Positions 1 through 12,311 of a stretch of 64,000 bases of DNA are shown here, one piece after another. Below the pieces are notes generated by a model. That model was not told the origin of the DNA. It did not search any database and saw nothing but the letters and a program-made list of their open reading frames with translations. Origin of the DNA: Tausonia pullulans (lineage: Eukaryota > Basidiomycota > Tremellomycetes > Cystofilobasidiales > Mrakiaceae); the NCBI GenBank assembly GCA_951802195.1, contig OX637634.1, forward strand, positions 682,001-746,000, read 5' to 3'. Position 1 is the stretch's first letter. Every line of letters starts with the position of its first letter. Position numbers and translations under genes: made by a program.

Positions 1-946
1 GGCCGTCGGCGTTGGAGCTGTTGGTTTGAGTGCGCTTTGGGCGAGCTCGTCGAAGAATGGACGAAGTCAGGTCTGGTGTCAGCGTACGTGTCATTCGTGT
101 CTCGTGTCATTGCTCATCCGTTCAGGCTCTGACTTCTGCTCCTCACTCTGTCTCTCGCTCTCGGTATCTCTATGTGTTCTTCGTCCATCCTGCTGCCGGC
201 GATGCGTCTCTCTGGCCTCTCCAGCGACGACCCCGCCGCCGCCTCCGCCCGCTCCCGAGTCGCCCGCCCGCTCGACAATCAACCCCCAAGAGCTTGGATT
301 CGGCGCCGTCTGGTGAGATAGACGACCCTAGCTAGCATTGGAGAACGCTTCTGTCCTTGGCCGCGCCGTTGGTTTGTTGGTCGTAGGCGCGTCGCTGCCA
401 CCCACTGGGGCGGGCCAGGCCCTGTTCTCCAATGTTGGCCCCTGTCTCCTTGCCTGTACTCCATCTGAGTGACCTACGTCCCATCTCCAGCGGAATCTGT
501 TCCGGAATATTCATCAAGAAGGGTCTCAAGGCTCTCGCCTTTGCCCTCGGCGGTATCTTTGTTCTCCTCCAGGTTCGCTCCGCTCACTTCCCTCCAGGCC
601 TCAAAATGTCTAGATCGAAGACTGAGCCTTTCATCCAACCCTCAATAGTACCTCTCCTCCCTCGATCTTCTCAAGGTCAACTGGACCAAGGCTGCCTCCA
701 CATACGACCGCCTCACGAGCACGCAGGACGAGGACGGCAAGTCCGTTGGGCTCACCGTCACACGGGCTTGGGGCTGGATGATCGACTTCCTCTCTAGGTC
801 AGTAGAGGAGTTCATAGTATCGCTCTCTGCTTATGGTCTGTCGAGACTGACGATGAACGTTGATGTTGGTGTTTTGCCTCGCCAGGGACTTCCAGCAGCG
901 AGCGACTTTCCTCGGGGGTCTTGTCCTCGGCTTCCGTCTCGGCTAA
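1..946 (+). CDS. FUN14-domain protein, 5' end outside window (partial)
   Basis: FUN14 family proteins are small mitochondrial outer-membrane proteins with two or three hydrophobic segments; the animal member FUNDC1 is a mitophagy receptor. The 5' end lies before base 1. Exons that join in frame are one ending at 312, then 491-572, 649-797 and 886-946. The 312/491 junction gives FGAVCGICSGIFIKKG, a glycine-rich helix typical of FUN14, followed by LAFALGGIFVLLQ. The next exon starts YLSSLDLLKVNW, and the last ends FLGGLVLGFRLG-stop, the usual glycine-rich FUN14 C-terminus. Upstream reading (bases 2-84, GVGAVGLSALW) is probably an earlier exon. The exon between about 170 and 312 has an uncertain start. 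Family assignment is firm for the C-terminal half; biological role is inferred from the family. Confidence 0.75.
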
Positions 947-1061
947 AGGGCTCGGCTTCATCAATTCGTCGTGCTTCCCCATACATCAATGGCTTGCTAT
1001 TGTATCAAAACTAGAATGACCCCCGCCCCCTTAAAAAAATCAACGAGAAAGAGAGAAGAAA

Positions 1062-2674
1062 TCACGGGTGGTCGGCGTGCTTCCATCCTAGCATGCGCTC
1101 GAGCTTGCTGCAGTCGAAAAAGCCGACTTTGTCGAGATCGGCTCGCCGCGGGACCTGAACATTCGATTTGGACATTGACGTCAGTTGCCGTCGTCAGCCG
1201 GGGCGGGAGGTAATGATGGGAGAGGAGCCATCGACGTACATTGGCGTGGTGCTTGTCGGCAAGAGCGGACGTGTTGATGGGCTCACCACCCTGGTAGATG
1301 TGATGCTCGTTCGTTGGGCTGACGCCTGCGGTCGATATAGCAGAGAAGGAAAGGATGGGAGGGCGGTCAGTGAGCGAGTGAAAGAGTCGCCGACGTGGCA
1401 CATTGAGAGGCAAACACACAGTAGAAGACCTCATGGCCCTTCCATTCGGGGACATCCTTGGTCACTGAAGCGAGAATCGCTTTTCCGGCGCTCTAGCCAG
1501 ATGGGTACGCACGCGCAGACGCAAAATTAGGCCACCAGTCAGCCATCCGTTCTGAGTACGCCGGTCTCAGCTCCACTCGCTCGTACGCACCACAGGGTCG
1601 GTGTACGTCCAAAGGACGTAGGCTCCTTGCCTCACGTCCCCTTCCGGGAGGAGCTCGAGGTCCGTCCTGCGGCGGGTGGCGTGCAGTCGGAAAGAGGCGA
1701 CTCGAAGGTCTGGGTGGGTCCGGCAGAACGTATCGGCTTGGACTTCACAGATCTGCTTCGAGAGAGCGTACTGAAGAAGAGTGATGCTAGGATGATGAGC
1801 TAGAGTAGTGCTGGCGCAACAAGGACGACTTGTCCACAAACCGCGTCATCCGGGTAGAACGGGTGTTTCTCGTCCAAGGGGAAGTAGTCGAAGCGAGGCG
1901 GCATCGATCCATACTGGAGGCCCGGAGCGTTGACGGACGACATCTGAGAGAGTCTACGGATGCCGAGATCTGCGCAAACCTGAAGAACGTTGAAAGATCC
2001 GGTGACGTTGCTGTCGAAATGGTGGAAGGAGAAGAGACAGGACAACGACGATGTCAGTGAGACTTGAATGTTGAAAAGAATGGACAAGAGACGAAAATAA
2101 CAAACTTGTTGTGGACGACGTGTGGAGGAACCCCGTTCGGGTTCGGGATAGCACCCATCTGCAGGCAGAGAAGTATGAGGGAGGGCGAGGGTGCAGAAGT
2201 CAGGCTCGAAGGTCTGGTCGGGTTCATAGATCCAACTTCCCCCTCTACCGGCAAAAGATGGCGACGTACATGGATGACTGCCTCGGCTCCCTGAAGCGCT
2301 GCGAAGGCCTCATCAAAGTTGCACACTGTCGAGAAAAAAAAACGGAAGGTCAAGAGGGATGAACTTTCCCTGTCGCGTCATGCATGACCCTTCGAGCCAA
2401 AGTTCAGCCAGTCTAATAACCAAGGCTTACAATCTGCGTATCGATACTCTCCCAACGATGTATCCCAATTCTTGGGCTCGCGTACTCTGTCCACGCCGAT
2501 TATCCTGAGTGTCCCACAGTCCAGAGAAGAGAAGGAATCAGCGAGTGAGCTAGCGGAAGACACAGACCGACGATTGTGTACGACGACCGTGACATACGTG
2601 TGTCCCTCTGCCTTGACGAGAGGAAGAAGGTCCCGGGCGACGGTGCCGAGGCAGCCTGTGATGGCGATAATCAT
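1062..2674 (-). CDS. Extended short-chain dehydrogenase / NAD-dependent epimerase-like protein
   Basis: Rossmann-fold sugar epimerase/dehydratase-type SDR. The start at 2674 gives MIIAITGCLGTVARDLLP, a TGxxGxxx nucleotide-binding loop at the extreme N-terminus as expected for this family. Later exons carry AVIHV (about 2270), NVTGSFNVLQ (about 2000), SSVNAPG with the usual serine, and YALSK (about 1770), the catalytic Tyr-x3-Lys. The last intron (donor after HHAN at about 1243, acceptor CAG near 1162) joins LADKHHAN to VPRRADLDKVGFFDCSKLER, ending MLGWKHADHP-stop at 1062. That tail is typical of fungal epimerase-like SDRs. At least five introns. The substrate is not determinable. It is a tail-to-tail neighbour of the FUN14 gene and lies 289 bp downstream of the CFT1 stop on the same strand. 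Confidence 0.8.
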
Positions 2675-2963
2675 GCTGAGGAGAAGAAGGGTACAGGGAA
2701 AGAAGGTGTGAGGGGTGGTTGTAGGGAAGAGTTGCTCCCTTCGGACCAGGATCCAGTCGCTCGAGGCAGGCCGCCTCCAGGGCCCGAAGCGAAACCAAAT
2801 GTCCCGGAGCTCGCCGGGCCTTGCACCCAAAGGAGCAAGGTCGGCTATCTTTCTGTAAAGCCCATGGAGATAGAGAGTCTGAGCTCCGATCGCGTCTAGG
2901 TGGTCTATCATGAATGTTCTGGCTGGCCAAAATTTGGAATATGACTCTTTTCATTTCATTCCA

Positions 2964-5900
2964 TCACCAAACGGCCCTCAACATTTCCAGGTCGTCCAGG
3001 ACATCCTCCACACTCGTGCCAATTTGTTTCGTAATCTCCCGCTGCTTGGCCCCCGTGAGAAGCTCGAACGTGTCAAAGAGTGCATCGCCGTCGAGGACGC
3101 CCTTGAGAAGCGGCCTCGAGACGTGGTCGTTGCGGACCGTCCGGAAGGCCTTGGGGTTGAGACCGGATACGTGCTGGATGGAGCGGAGGAGCTGGCCCTG
3201 GAGGAGGGTAAGGCGTTTATAGGTGGCTTCGGGGACGGCGATGAGCGTCGAGATGGATCCGTCCATGCCGGCTGGGGAAGGAATCCGATGTAGATTCAGT
3301 AAGGGTAGGGGCAGGAGAACATCTGTGAAGAGAGACGGGTACGCACCATAGACCAGCTCAGATTGAGGCGCGATTAGCTCGGCCTCCGTTGTTCGCCGAG
3401 CGATGGTCACGACCGACGACGCCTCGGAGCCCATGTGAACCTCAGAGCGATAGAGAAGCTTTTGGCCCGCCTCGGCGTCGGGGTCTAGTGGAAGGAGACA
3501 TGTCAGTTTGTTTGGTACAGACCCCTGCATGTCATCAGGTGCATCTTCCTAACGCACGGAGGGGGTTGTATTCAAGAAGCCGAACGTCGCCTTTGGGGTT
3601 GGTGACGACAAAGCCGACCTTGCCGTCGCTCACAAGGAAGTCGGCGGTCGAGACATGCTGCTCGCGGGTGTCCTTACCAAGGAGCACGAGCTTGAACGGA
3701 TCCTCCTGTGGACGACATCAGCTTTCGGCGTGCGGGCGAGTCAGAGAGAAGGAGAGGGAGAATACGTACTTGGAACGCCACAAACCAAATGCTTCGGACT
3801 GCATCGCCGAGAATGATGAGATTCTTGAGGGTCGTGATCGTGGTCGTGTATATCGAGATGTCCAAGAACGCGACACCCAGCAGCCTCTCATCAAAATCAA
3901 ATCCCCGAACGTAAAGCTTCATATGAGGGTTATCTAGGTCAGCGATGGTCTTGGGACGAGAAGGTTGGCAACGACACACCTTCTGAGCAACCGCCGAAAC
4001 GAGATACCCGTTGAGGCTCGAGATGGCCGTGACGGCTCCCTTGGAGTAGTCCTTGCAGAGCAGCTTGAGCTTGTACCGGTTGTCCGGTCGTTGAAGGTCC
4101 GGAACAACCTCAACAACTTCGAAGATATACGTCTGCAAACAGGACAGCAATCAGCGGGAATTGGCTTGCTTAGTTGCTAGGGAAAAAAAGACAAACCGCT
4201 CCTCGTTCCGCGAGGTCCTCTCCTCGCGAGATACCCGTCCCCACGGCGATGTAGTCCTTGCGGCCGAGAGGGGTACTCTTTGTCTCGAGGTTGACAGATT
4301 TCATGTCCAATACGACCTCGTTCGTGTCGAACTCGAAGCTGGCGGAGTAGCATTCAAAATCAGCTCACGCTAAAAGATTGGGTCGGCGGGAAGGGCATAC
4401 CCATGAACGACTTCGCCGGTAGTCCAGTCGATGAGCTCCAGCGATGACCGCTCGGTGAGTGGCAGAAGATTCGGGTCGGCTGCAAAAAGCTGTCAGCGGG
4501 AGATCTCCTTCATTCTGACACGATTGCACGGGGACGTACGCTCGGGAACTTCAATCCGGTTGTCGTCTTCGTCAAAGATCTGGAAGGGCACCGAGAAAAC
4601 GCCCGCGGCAACAGTGTGCCGGGAGGGTGTGTCGAAAGCGACGTGGGTGTAGGTTCGGCCTGAGGGGATCCGTCGAACAGGCAGTGGCTGGCTGACTTCG
4701 ATGTCGGCTGGGAAGCCAAATAGAGTCGGGCCCTAGCAGAGACGAACCGAGTGGATATGGCGTCAGCTGGACGGTCGGCAAAACGACATAAGGGAATAAA
4801 GCAAAACGCACATCGTCCGTGATGAGCGCATACTCGTCCTGGGTTTCACCGTACACAGTCGTGGGCGCGAACGAGTGGACCATCCTCTCGTCAACGCCAT
4901 ACAGGGTAACCGGACTCGCGTCCTCCCGGAGAATCCAGAAGGGCAAGTCTCCCGTCAGGAAGACGCCCGTCAGTCCACGGAGGCCCGTGAACGGCTCGAG
5001 CGACCAGGGGATGGATGGAGTAGGCTCGTCCGGGTCGTCCGCAGGACGGATGGCACGCGAGATAGTCTTGACGAAGCGGACCGCCAAGGAAGAACGTGAC
5101 GATGAGGAGGGGGTGGGAGGGGGACTGAAGATGGTTGAAGCCTCGTAGACAATCAAGAGACCGGTGTGGGTGATAAACTGACAATGACCAACCGTCAGAC
5201 CAGGTCACGGCGCAAGGGGTGTCAATGATAACTCACGAGAAGATGCGGCCGAGGCGAGTCCACACCGATCGGGGCGATGAGCATCTGATGGACCGGAGGT
5301 CTCTCCAAGCCCGTTTCCGTTGTCTCGTCCGTCATCGCAACGTCCTGAGAGCGGACGTCATCTCGTAGCACGGTCGGGAAAGCAGAGATTCCTGCGAAGG
5401 AGAAGACTACATCTAAACTACGGAGAGCGCGGATCTAGCAATGCAAGCGATGGTCAGAAAATGACAAGAATCGGATCGGATAGAGCAGAGCAGAGCAGAA
5501 GAACAAAACACGACGAACCTCGAGGCGCCCGTCAGACAGACACAGGCAGAGCCACTGCTTTCCCTTGCCCGTGTCCATGACGCTTTCCAGCGACGCGACC
5601 GTTTCTAGCTTGACGTCCTCCGCCTCCACGGCGGGGGGCGGGACCTCGACAGCGCTCGGCTTAGGCTCGGCCTTGCCGTACAGATCTTCGTCGTGGTCGT
5701 CGTCCATCGCGTCACCTGCCTCCTGTGAAGACGCTCCTGTCGTTCCAGGCGCGGAATCACCTGACAGAGGGTTGATGACAGACGTCGGAGCGAGCGTAGT
5801 GAAGACTCCGCTCGTGTCCGAATAAATGGATGAAGCGACCACCGTAACGCCCTTGTCCAGTGGGATGGCGACCTCCTCGAATTTTCCCCGGATCGTGTCG

Positions 5901-8722
5901 CCGACGAAAAGGGCGAGACGGCCGTCGTCGCGGTGGACGAGGACATACGGGTCCGATATCGTCGCCTTGATAAACCGGACACCCTTGGGTGCGCTGATCG
6001 ACTGCCGTTCGCGGCCGTCTGGTTGAAGAAGAAAGTGCAAAATGACGCTTAAAAAATTTGTCCAATTCGAAGAGGAGCCCAGAATTAGACTCACCTCCCT
6101 CGATAAGGCTCACGTTCGACCTCGTGACGTGAGCGAGGCAAGTCCTTTGGAAGAACGACCCAGCTGTAATCGTCGCGGCCGGGATTCGGCGCAGAATTTG
6201 AGGTTCTCCGCTCTGGGCTCCACGGCCTCTGGGTGTCCCCTTCGAGAAGATCTGCAAAAGTGAAAACTTCGTTAGTGCAGAAGAGCAGACAGAATAGGAC
6301 CATGACGACACAAACCTTGGTGTGCCCGCTCGCGTGGTTCTCGTCGACAACGAGCATCGTGTCGCGCTCGGGAACGGCGCCTCCGCCCCTGACAGGGACT
6401 CGGATGGACCAGAGAGCGCGAGCCCCTTGTAGTTGGTTCAGACGGCGGCGCTTGGCAGCCGGCATATCGCGCTGTGTGGATGCGGCATTAGACGAAGCTG
6501 GTAATTCTGATTTAGACAGAAAAGCCCTCACGTGGAAATAATTGAAGCTCGCCGTCAGCCCTGCGCCAGCCACGACAAGCAACTGGGGCTCGTTGTTGGA
6601 ATCCTGTCAAGATCTCAAAGGTTAGAGGTTCTTCGTCGATATCCTGAGAAGACAGTCAGCTACGCACGTCCGTCTCCGAGAGGACCGCGCCAAAGGTCAG
6701 ATCCATGATGCTCCCATGGTCCTTCAGCGTGTCGCAGAGCTCGATTTTGAGCTCGCCCTGTCCCATCACGCCAGCGAGGTCGGGCTCGTAGAGCTGCTCT
6801 GCTGCTGCCTCTTGGAACGGATCAGAGGGCCCGTAGAGGTCTGAAACACGCCGCGCCAGCCCGCCGTCAGTTAGCAAAGTGACCCGCCCCAATGTTCCCA
6901 ATATTTTCACGCTCACCTTCGTCGACATTCATCCCCATGTCAGCCGCGGGGCCCTGGCCACCCATATCGCGCTTGACAAGCACGTCAATCTCTCTTGCGA
7001 TCCTCAGGAGCGCTCCATCGCCAAGCTGGCTGCCAACAAAGGCAAGCGTGCCCGCTCCCGTGCCCTTCTTAGCGCCAGGCGGAGCCAAGCTCGTCATGAC
7101 GACCTCGGAGGGTGAAGGACCCATGCCGAGGATCTCTTGGCCGACCCAAATACGAAGGACGCGCTGGCCCTCTTGTTCAAACTTGAGGGAGCGGACCGAG
7201 CCGTCCGAGAGGAACAGCAAGGCACCCTCTTCGGTCGAGTCCTTGCCCTCCTCAAGGAAAATGACACGCGAGCCTTCGAGTCGAAGACCCGAGACGCCGG
7301 GAGCCTCGTCGGCGGGGAGGGAGGACTCGAGCTGGTGAAAACCGTTGACAGCCGTAGCGACGGCATTACCAGAGGGGTCAACGTGGATGAGCGCGTTGGG
7401 TGTAAGGAGGAGGACACCTGGGAGCGAGGTCGGGCAGGGGAAAAGACTGAGCGAGGTCGTTGGCAGAGACGAGATGGTCGCGATGGTGTTAGATGGTCGG
7501 GTCTGCGAGGTCGGGTCGAGGGCATGGAACGAGACAGCGTAACAGTCGCGCTCGGACTCTTGACGGCTGTTCGAGAGGAGCATGAGAGTCAGGGAAAGTC
7601 AGGGAAAGCGACCCATGCAGCGCAACAGATGTAACCTACTTCTCCCAGCTTAGGCGCTCGCTGTAAAGGATAGCAATGGTCGGAGAATGAAAGCCGGGGA
7701 GGAATACCATGTCCTTGACGTTGCGGATGCGTGGATCGAGGGCGGAAAAGTCGACGGTGAAACTGGGAGAGTAAGGGATCTCTCTGCGGAGCGCGAATCT
7801 CGTGTCAGCGAGAACAAGATACCCATCGTCTGAAACAAACAACAACTGACCGCCGATCCTTGCCTTCGTCGTCGTACTCGAGGTTGAGATCCTCCACTCC
7901 GTCCCCGAGAATGGGTAGCACAGCGAGCGAATTGCCTGGCAGGAGCAAGACGGCACATCGCGAGCCAGGGTCGATGCGAAGGAGGGCGATGTAACCCGTG
8001 AGGTCACCTTGGGCCTGATGGGAGGACGGATATTGCAAGTTAGCCAGATGGATATGCTCCCAGGGCCCCCAGACTGATTCGCAACGCACGACTTGTGGCG
8101 TCCGCTCGTACGTGTGCAGTGAGACCGTCTGGAGTGCGCGCGTGTCGTCGTTCCATTCAAGAATCGCCAACTGGTTGAAATGGAGCGATAGTCAGTCCCG
8201 AGACACTAATGCTCTGATGAGGGCTTGTGGACGCCACCTTTGCCTCCTCGTATGACACGACGAGTCGTGAGAGCCCGTCCGTCGAGCTGGCCAGAGTCCG
8301 GAGCGGCGCGAGACCGGTGATAGTTCCGTGCAGGGTGTGTGAGATGAGGTGGCGGAGGCGTAAAGACTTGGGCTGGGCGAGCTGTTGGTAAGGAAGACCA
8401 GAAGTTGATGTCAGGCGCTCTGTGAGTGCGTGGGAACCGACGAAGACGCGCGCGTGTGAACGCGTACCTTGCCCTGCTCGACCTTAACCCGCGTCCCGGG
8501 CTCGCCCACGCTCTCCTCCTCTTCCCACACCTCGAAGATTCTGAGCCGCCGTCCACGCGCACATACGAGGTTGGAGACGACCCTCCCGGGCGGAAGCGGG
8601 AGCGTACTCGTCGGCCGGACGGGGAGCGGATGCAGCGTTGAGGGAGTGAAGGGAAGGAAGGCCGCGTACTCCACGCCGGACGGCGGAATGACGGTTGAGA
8701 GGAGAGAATAGGGGATTGGCAT
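2964..8722 (-). CDS. CFT1: Cleavage and polyadenylation specificity factor large subunit (CPSF160/Cft1)
   Basis: Largest scaffold subunit of the pre-mRNA 3'-end processing complex, with three WD-like beta-propellers; it is nuclear and acts with Pfs2/WDR33 and Yth1/CPSF30 at the polyadenylation signal. The start MPIPYSLLSTVIPPSGVEY at 8722 matches the family N-terminus. Consecutive exons carry LVCARGRRLRIFEVW, LVVSYEEAKLAILEWN (the propeller-1 signature), a central acidic insert around 5700 (DDDHDEDLYGK), RGFDFDERLLGVAFLD, TLKNLIILGDAVRSIWFV (CPSF_A domain) and VTNPKGDVRLLEYNP. The C-terminus GLNPKAFR, RPLLKGVLDGDALFDTFELL and IGTSVEDVLDDLEMLRAV-Trp-stop is diagnostic. About 15 short introns; the expected protein is about 1,400-1,500 residues, normal for the family. 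Divergent from SHMT across 1.17 kb. Confidence 0.93.
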
Positions 8723-9892
8723 CTCTCTTCAAGGGCCGAAAGGGAAAGGGAGGGAGGGAGGGAGACGGAAGAGGACTAGTGCTGAAGGAGACGTCCGTCG
8801 CGTCCGAAAGAATGTCGAGTCGAGGACGGCTGAGCACTGCTAGAGCGGGCGGCGCAGAGGGAAGTCGGAAACAATTTCCGAGGGGGAGGGTTATCCGTGC
8901 CAAGCTGTCTAGGATTTGTCGATATTATATGTCTCGAGCGGCCGGGGGCGAGTGGGCAGGGTGATGGGAGTCGAGGGGGGCGACAGCAGACGATGGGCCG
9001 CGCGACGCGAAGAGAGCAGGCGAATGAGAGAGTTCCAGGATATCGATCCATGCGTGACCTCAACACTTGGGTTGAGATGCAAGCTCTTCAGTTGATAAAC
9101 ACTTGATCCAGGCTGGCTTGTCGCTGTGATCTCGAAAGGACGGGCGCAGTCTATGTGCCGCATGCGCGCGCGCAGCCGACCGCCGGCTTGGACCCGGTGT
9201 CGATGAGAAGCTCACACAAGTTCAAGATTTTCGCCGCCTGGATTGATCCCTATGTGGCGTCAGGGGTCACGTGACAGATAGAGCGACGACTCGGTGCAGA
9301 CTGTCTGTCAGGCACGTGGATCCCCTAGGGACTGTTCGGCGAGCACCGGCGAGGGAGCGGGTGGTAGTAAGGACAGACCACCGGATTCAGGGCGTGTGCC
9401 TGAGTCCGGCATGGAAGTGCGGCGACCAATACGCTCTCTATGCATGGCTTCATGCCCGAGGAAGGCGAGCTATCTCTCCAAGATGTGAGCACCGCCGTCG
9501 GATGGACTGTCACCGAGACGAGAAGGATAAGTAGTGCCCTCGGTCTTGCGAGCACGTCGCGGTCCTGCTGCGTGTGCGACGAGGACCGACGACGACAGAG
9601 CACATCCCAGAAAGAAAGGCCCCTCCTTTCTTTCCTCAGACCTCCACCTCCCTGCCGCTCTTCCCTCCAGCCTCCCGCTTCCGTCCGTGCCTCAGGCGAC
9701 CCGCTCCAGCCACCAGCGCCCTCCCACATCGACCAGATCCAGAAAGAGCCAATCAACACTCGAGGCCCCGACCCCCGCCCCGCCCGTCCCGCCGCACCTG
9801 CCGCGGCTTTGTCCTCATCGATTTCACTCGATTCTTCCCCGCACACACCAATCCATCCGCCGTCGCCCTTCCAACCACCATCCCTTCAGTTC
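8723..9892. other. Divergent intergenic region between CFT1 and SHMT
   Basis: 1.17 kb holding both promoters. No supportable gene is present. It is G/A-rich near the CFT1 start (GGGA repeats at 8745-8775) and pyrimidine-rich before the SHMT start. Two CACGTG E-boxes lie in the middle and are listed separately. Confidence 0.7.
9266..9275. promoter_or_regulatory. Palindromic GTCACGTGAC E-box
   Basis: Perfect 10-bp palindrome containing CACGTG in the extended RTCACGTG context recognised by Cbf1-type bHLH proteins in yeasts. A second CACGTG is at 9313-9318, 38 bp away. They sit 0.6 kb upstream of SHMT and 0.5 kb upstream of CFT1. The binding factor and target gene are inference. Confidence 0.4.
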
Positions 9893-12311
9893 ATGTTCGC
9901 TCGCTCGCTCGTCCGGACCCTCGCTTCCCCCATCGCCGTATCCTCAAAAGCACCCAGGTCCCTTCCCTACATCTCCCGCGCCATGTCGTCCAAGGTTGCC
10001 GTCCCCACCGACTTCGTGCGTCTTCCCCCGCTCCCAGTGGTCCACCTCTTCTCTCTTTGTCTTTCCCCACTTCATCATGTCGGCCTCGTCGGCCGGCGTG
10101 ACTCGTTGTTGCCTTCCTCGCGGTCCTCTGTCCTCTTTTCCTGCGCTGACGCCGCCCACCTGCCGTTCGTCCGTTCTTGCTTGCCGTCAGAACGCCTGCC
10201 TCTACTCGTCCCTCGAGGAGCAGGACCCCGAGATCGCCAAGATCATTGAGGATGAGGTACGCCTGCCTGGCTTCGTTGGGTGCCCCTCGTCAGATCTTTG
10301 CTGGCCGCTCACTTCTCCCCTCCTGCTCAGACCTGGCGCCAGTTCTCTGGTCTCGAGCTCATCGCCTCCGAGGTACGTCTGTCGTACGGCGCGAAAGTCA
10401 GTCGAGTGACAGCAGGACAGAACTGACTCACTCGCCTCCCTCAACGACACCCTCTCAGAACCTCACCTCGCTCTCCGTCATGGAGGCCAACGGCTCGATC
10501 CTCACCAACAAGTACTCCGAGGGCCTCCCCGGTGCCCGCTACTACGGCGGCAACGAGCACATCGACATTCTCGAGAACCTCTGCCGCAAGCGCGCCCTCG
10601 AGGCTTTCTCCCTCGACCCGGCCGTCTGGGGTGTCAACGTCCAGCCGTACTCTGGTTCGGTGCGTCGGCTTCCAACTTTCTACCTTTTCTTCGCTTCCTT
10701 TACAGAGCTGACCTGTCTTTTATCTGGCTTTGTAGACTGCCAAGTGAGCAGTCCTCTTTCTTCTTCATCAGGCGTGCGCGGCAAGGGGCTCCGCCCAGTG
10801 GCACTCCCTTTTGCACCTTCCCCCGCGCCGCCCGCCCACTTTCGTCTTTCCTGGCGAGTCACGACATCGAGGGGAGGAGCAGGGCCCTGACCACCCCTGT
10901 CAATCGTCCTCCGCTGCAGCTTCGCCGCCTTCACTGCTCTCCTTCAGCCCCAGGACAGGCTCATGGGTCTCGGTCTCCCTGACGGTGAGCCAGTGTCTCG
11001 TTTCGTCTCAATATGTCGTCGGCCTCCTCCGGCTGACTCGACCCTCTGTTCCATTCTTCCTCAGGTGGCCACCTCACCCACGGTTACTACGTGCGTCACC
11101 CGTCGAGGCTATCTTGACTCCTCTTCTTCGAAGCTTACTCTCTACCATCCACACAGACCGCCAAGAAGAAGATGACCTCGTCGTCCATCTACTTCCAGTC
11201 GCTCCCCTACCAGGTCGTCCGCGAGACCGGTCTCATCGACTACGAGACCCTCTCGACGAACGCCAACCTCTTCAAGCCCCGCATGATCGTCTGCGGTGCT
11301 TCGGCCTACCCCCGCGACTGGGACTACAAGCTCCTCCGCTCGATTGCCGACAAGCAGGGAGCCTACCTCCTGTCCGACATGGCCCACATCTCCGGTCTCG
11401 TCGCCGGTGGCGTCCAGAGCTCTCCTTTCGAGTACTGTGACGTTGTCACCACCACTACGTGAGTAGAGGGAAGACGATGACGACCAGGGGGCCGCTGCAG
11501 CAAGTAACTGATAGAGTGTCTGTGTCTCCCGCCCTGCAGCCACAAGACCCTCCGTGGACCCCGCGCCGGTCTCATCTTCTTCCGCAAGGACAAGGAGGCC
11601 GACTTGGAGGCTCGCATCAACGCCGCCGTCTTCCCGGCCTGCCAGGGTGGACCCCACAACAACGTTCGTTGGCCTCTCATCTGACGTGGATCAAGTCCGC
11701 CCGCCCACGTCTGACCTGCGTTCTTCCCCTCTGTGCAGACCATCGCCGGTATTGCCGTCGCCCTCAAGCAGGCCGCCTCGCCCGCCTTCAAGCAGTACGC
11801 TACCCAGGTCATCAAGAACTCGCAGGCCCTCGCTGCTTCCCTCCTCTCCAACGGCCCTCACTACAAGCTCCAGACCGGCGGCACCGACAACCACCTCGTC
11901 CTCTGGGACCTCCGCCCCCTCGGCCTCACCGGCTCCAAGATCTCGACGATCTGCGACCTTGCTCACATTACCGTCAACAAGAACGCCGTCGCCGGTGACA
12001 CCTCTGCCCAGGTTCCCGGTGGTGTCCGCGTCGGTCTCTCCGCCCTCACCTCGCGCTCGATGCTCGAGAAGGACATGGAGACCGTTGCCTCGTTCCTTCA
12101 CCGCGCCGTCCAGATCGCGCTCGTCCTCCAGAAGGAGGCCGGCAACAAGCTGCTCAAGGACTTCGAGGCCAAGGCTAAGACCGGTGACGGTGAGGGCCGC
12201 AAGCTCATCGAGCAGCTCGCCAAGGACGTCATGGAGTTCTCCGTCAAGTGGCCCCTCCCCGGTGTCCCTGACACCTCGGCCATCAAGCGCCCTGCTGGCA
12301 TCAACCTTTAA
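9893..12311 (+). CDS. Serine hydroxymethyltransferase, probably dual-targeted
   Basis: PLP enzyme interconverting serine/tetrahydrofolate and glycine/5,10-methylene-THF. The ATG at 9893 opens [18 protein letters not shown], an Arg/Ser/Ala-rich mitochondrial presequence without acids. A second in-frame ATG at 9983 ([11 protein letters not shown]) would give the cytosolic form. Exons then encode [47 protein letters not shown], an 8-nt microexon (10736-10743), [27 protein letters not shown] on a 26-nt exon, [14 protein letters not shown], and [14 protein letters not shown] with the PLP-binding lysine. The C-terminus includes [19 protein letters not shown] and ends KRPAGINL-stop. All catalytic landmarks are present and length is normal. 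Strong codon bias towards C-ending codons suggests high expression. Confidence 0.95.
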
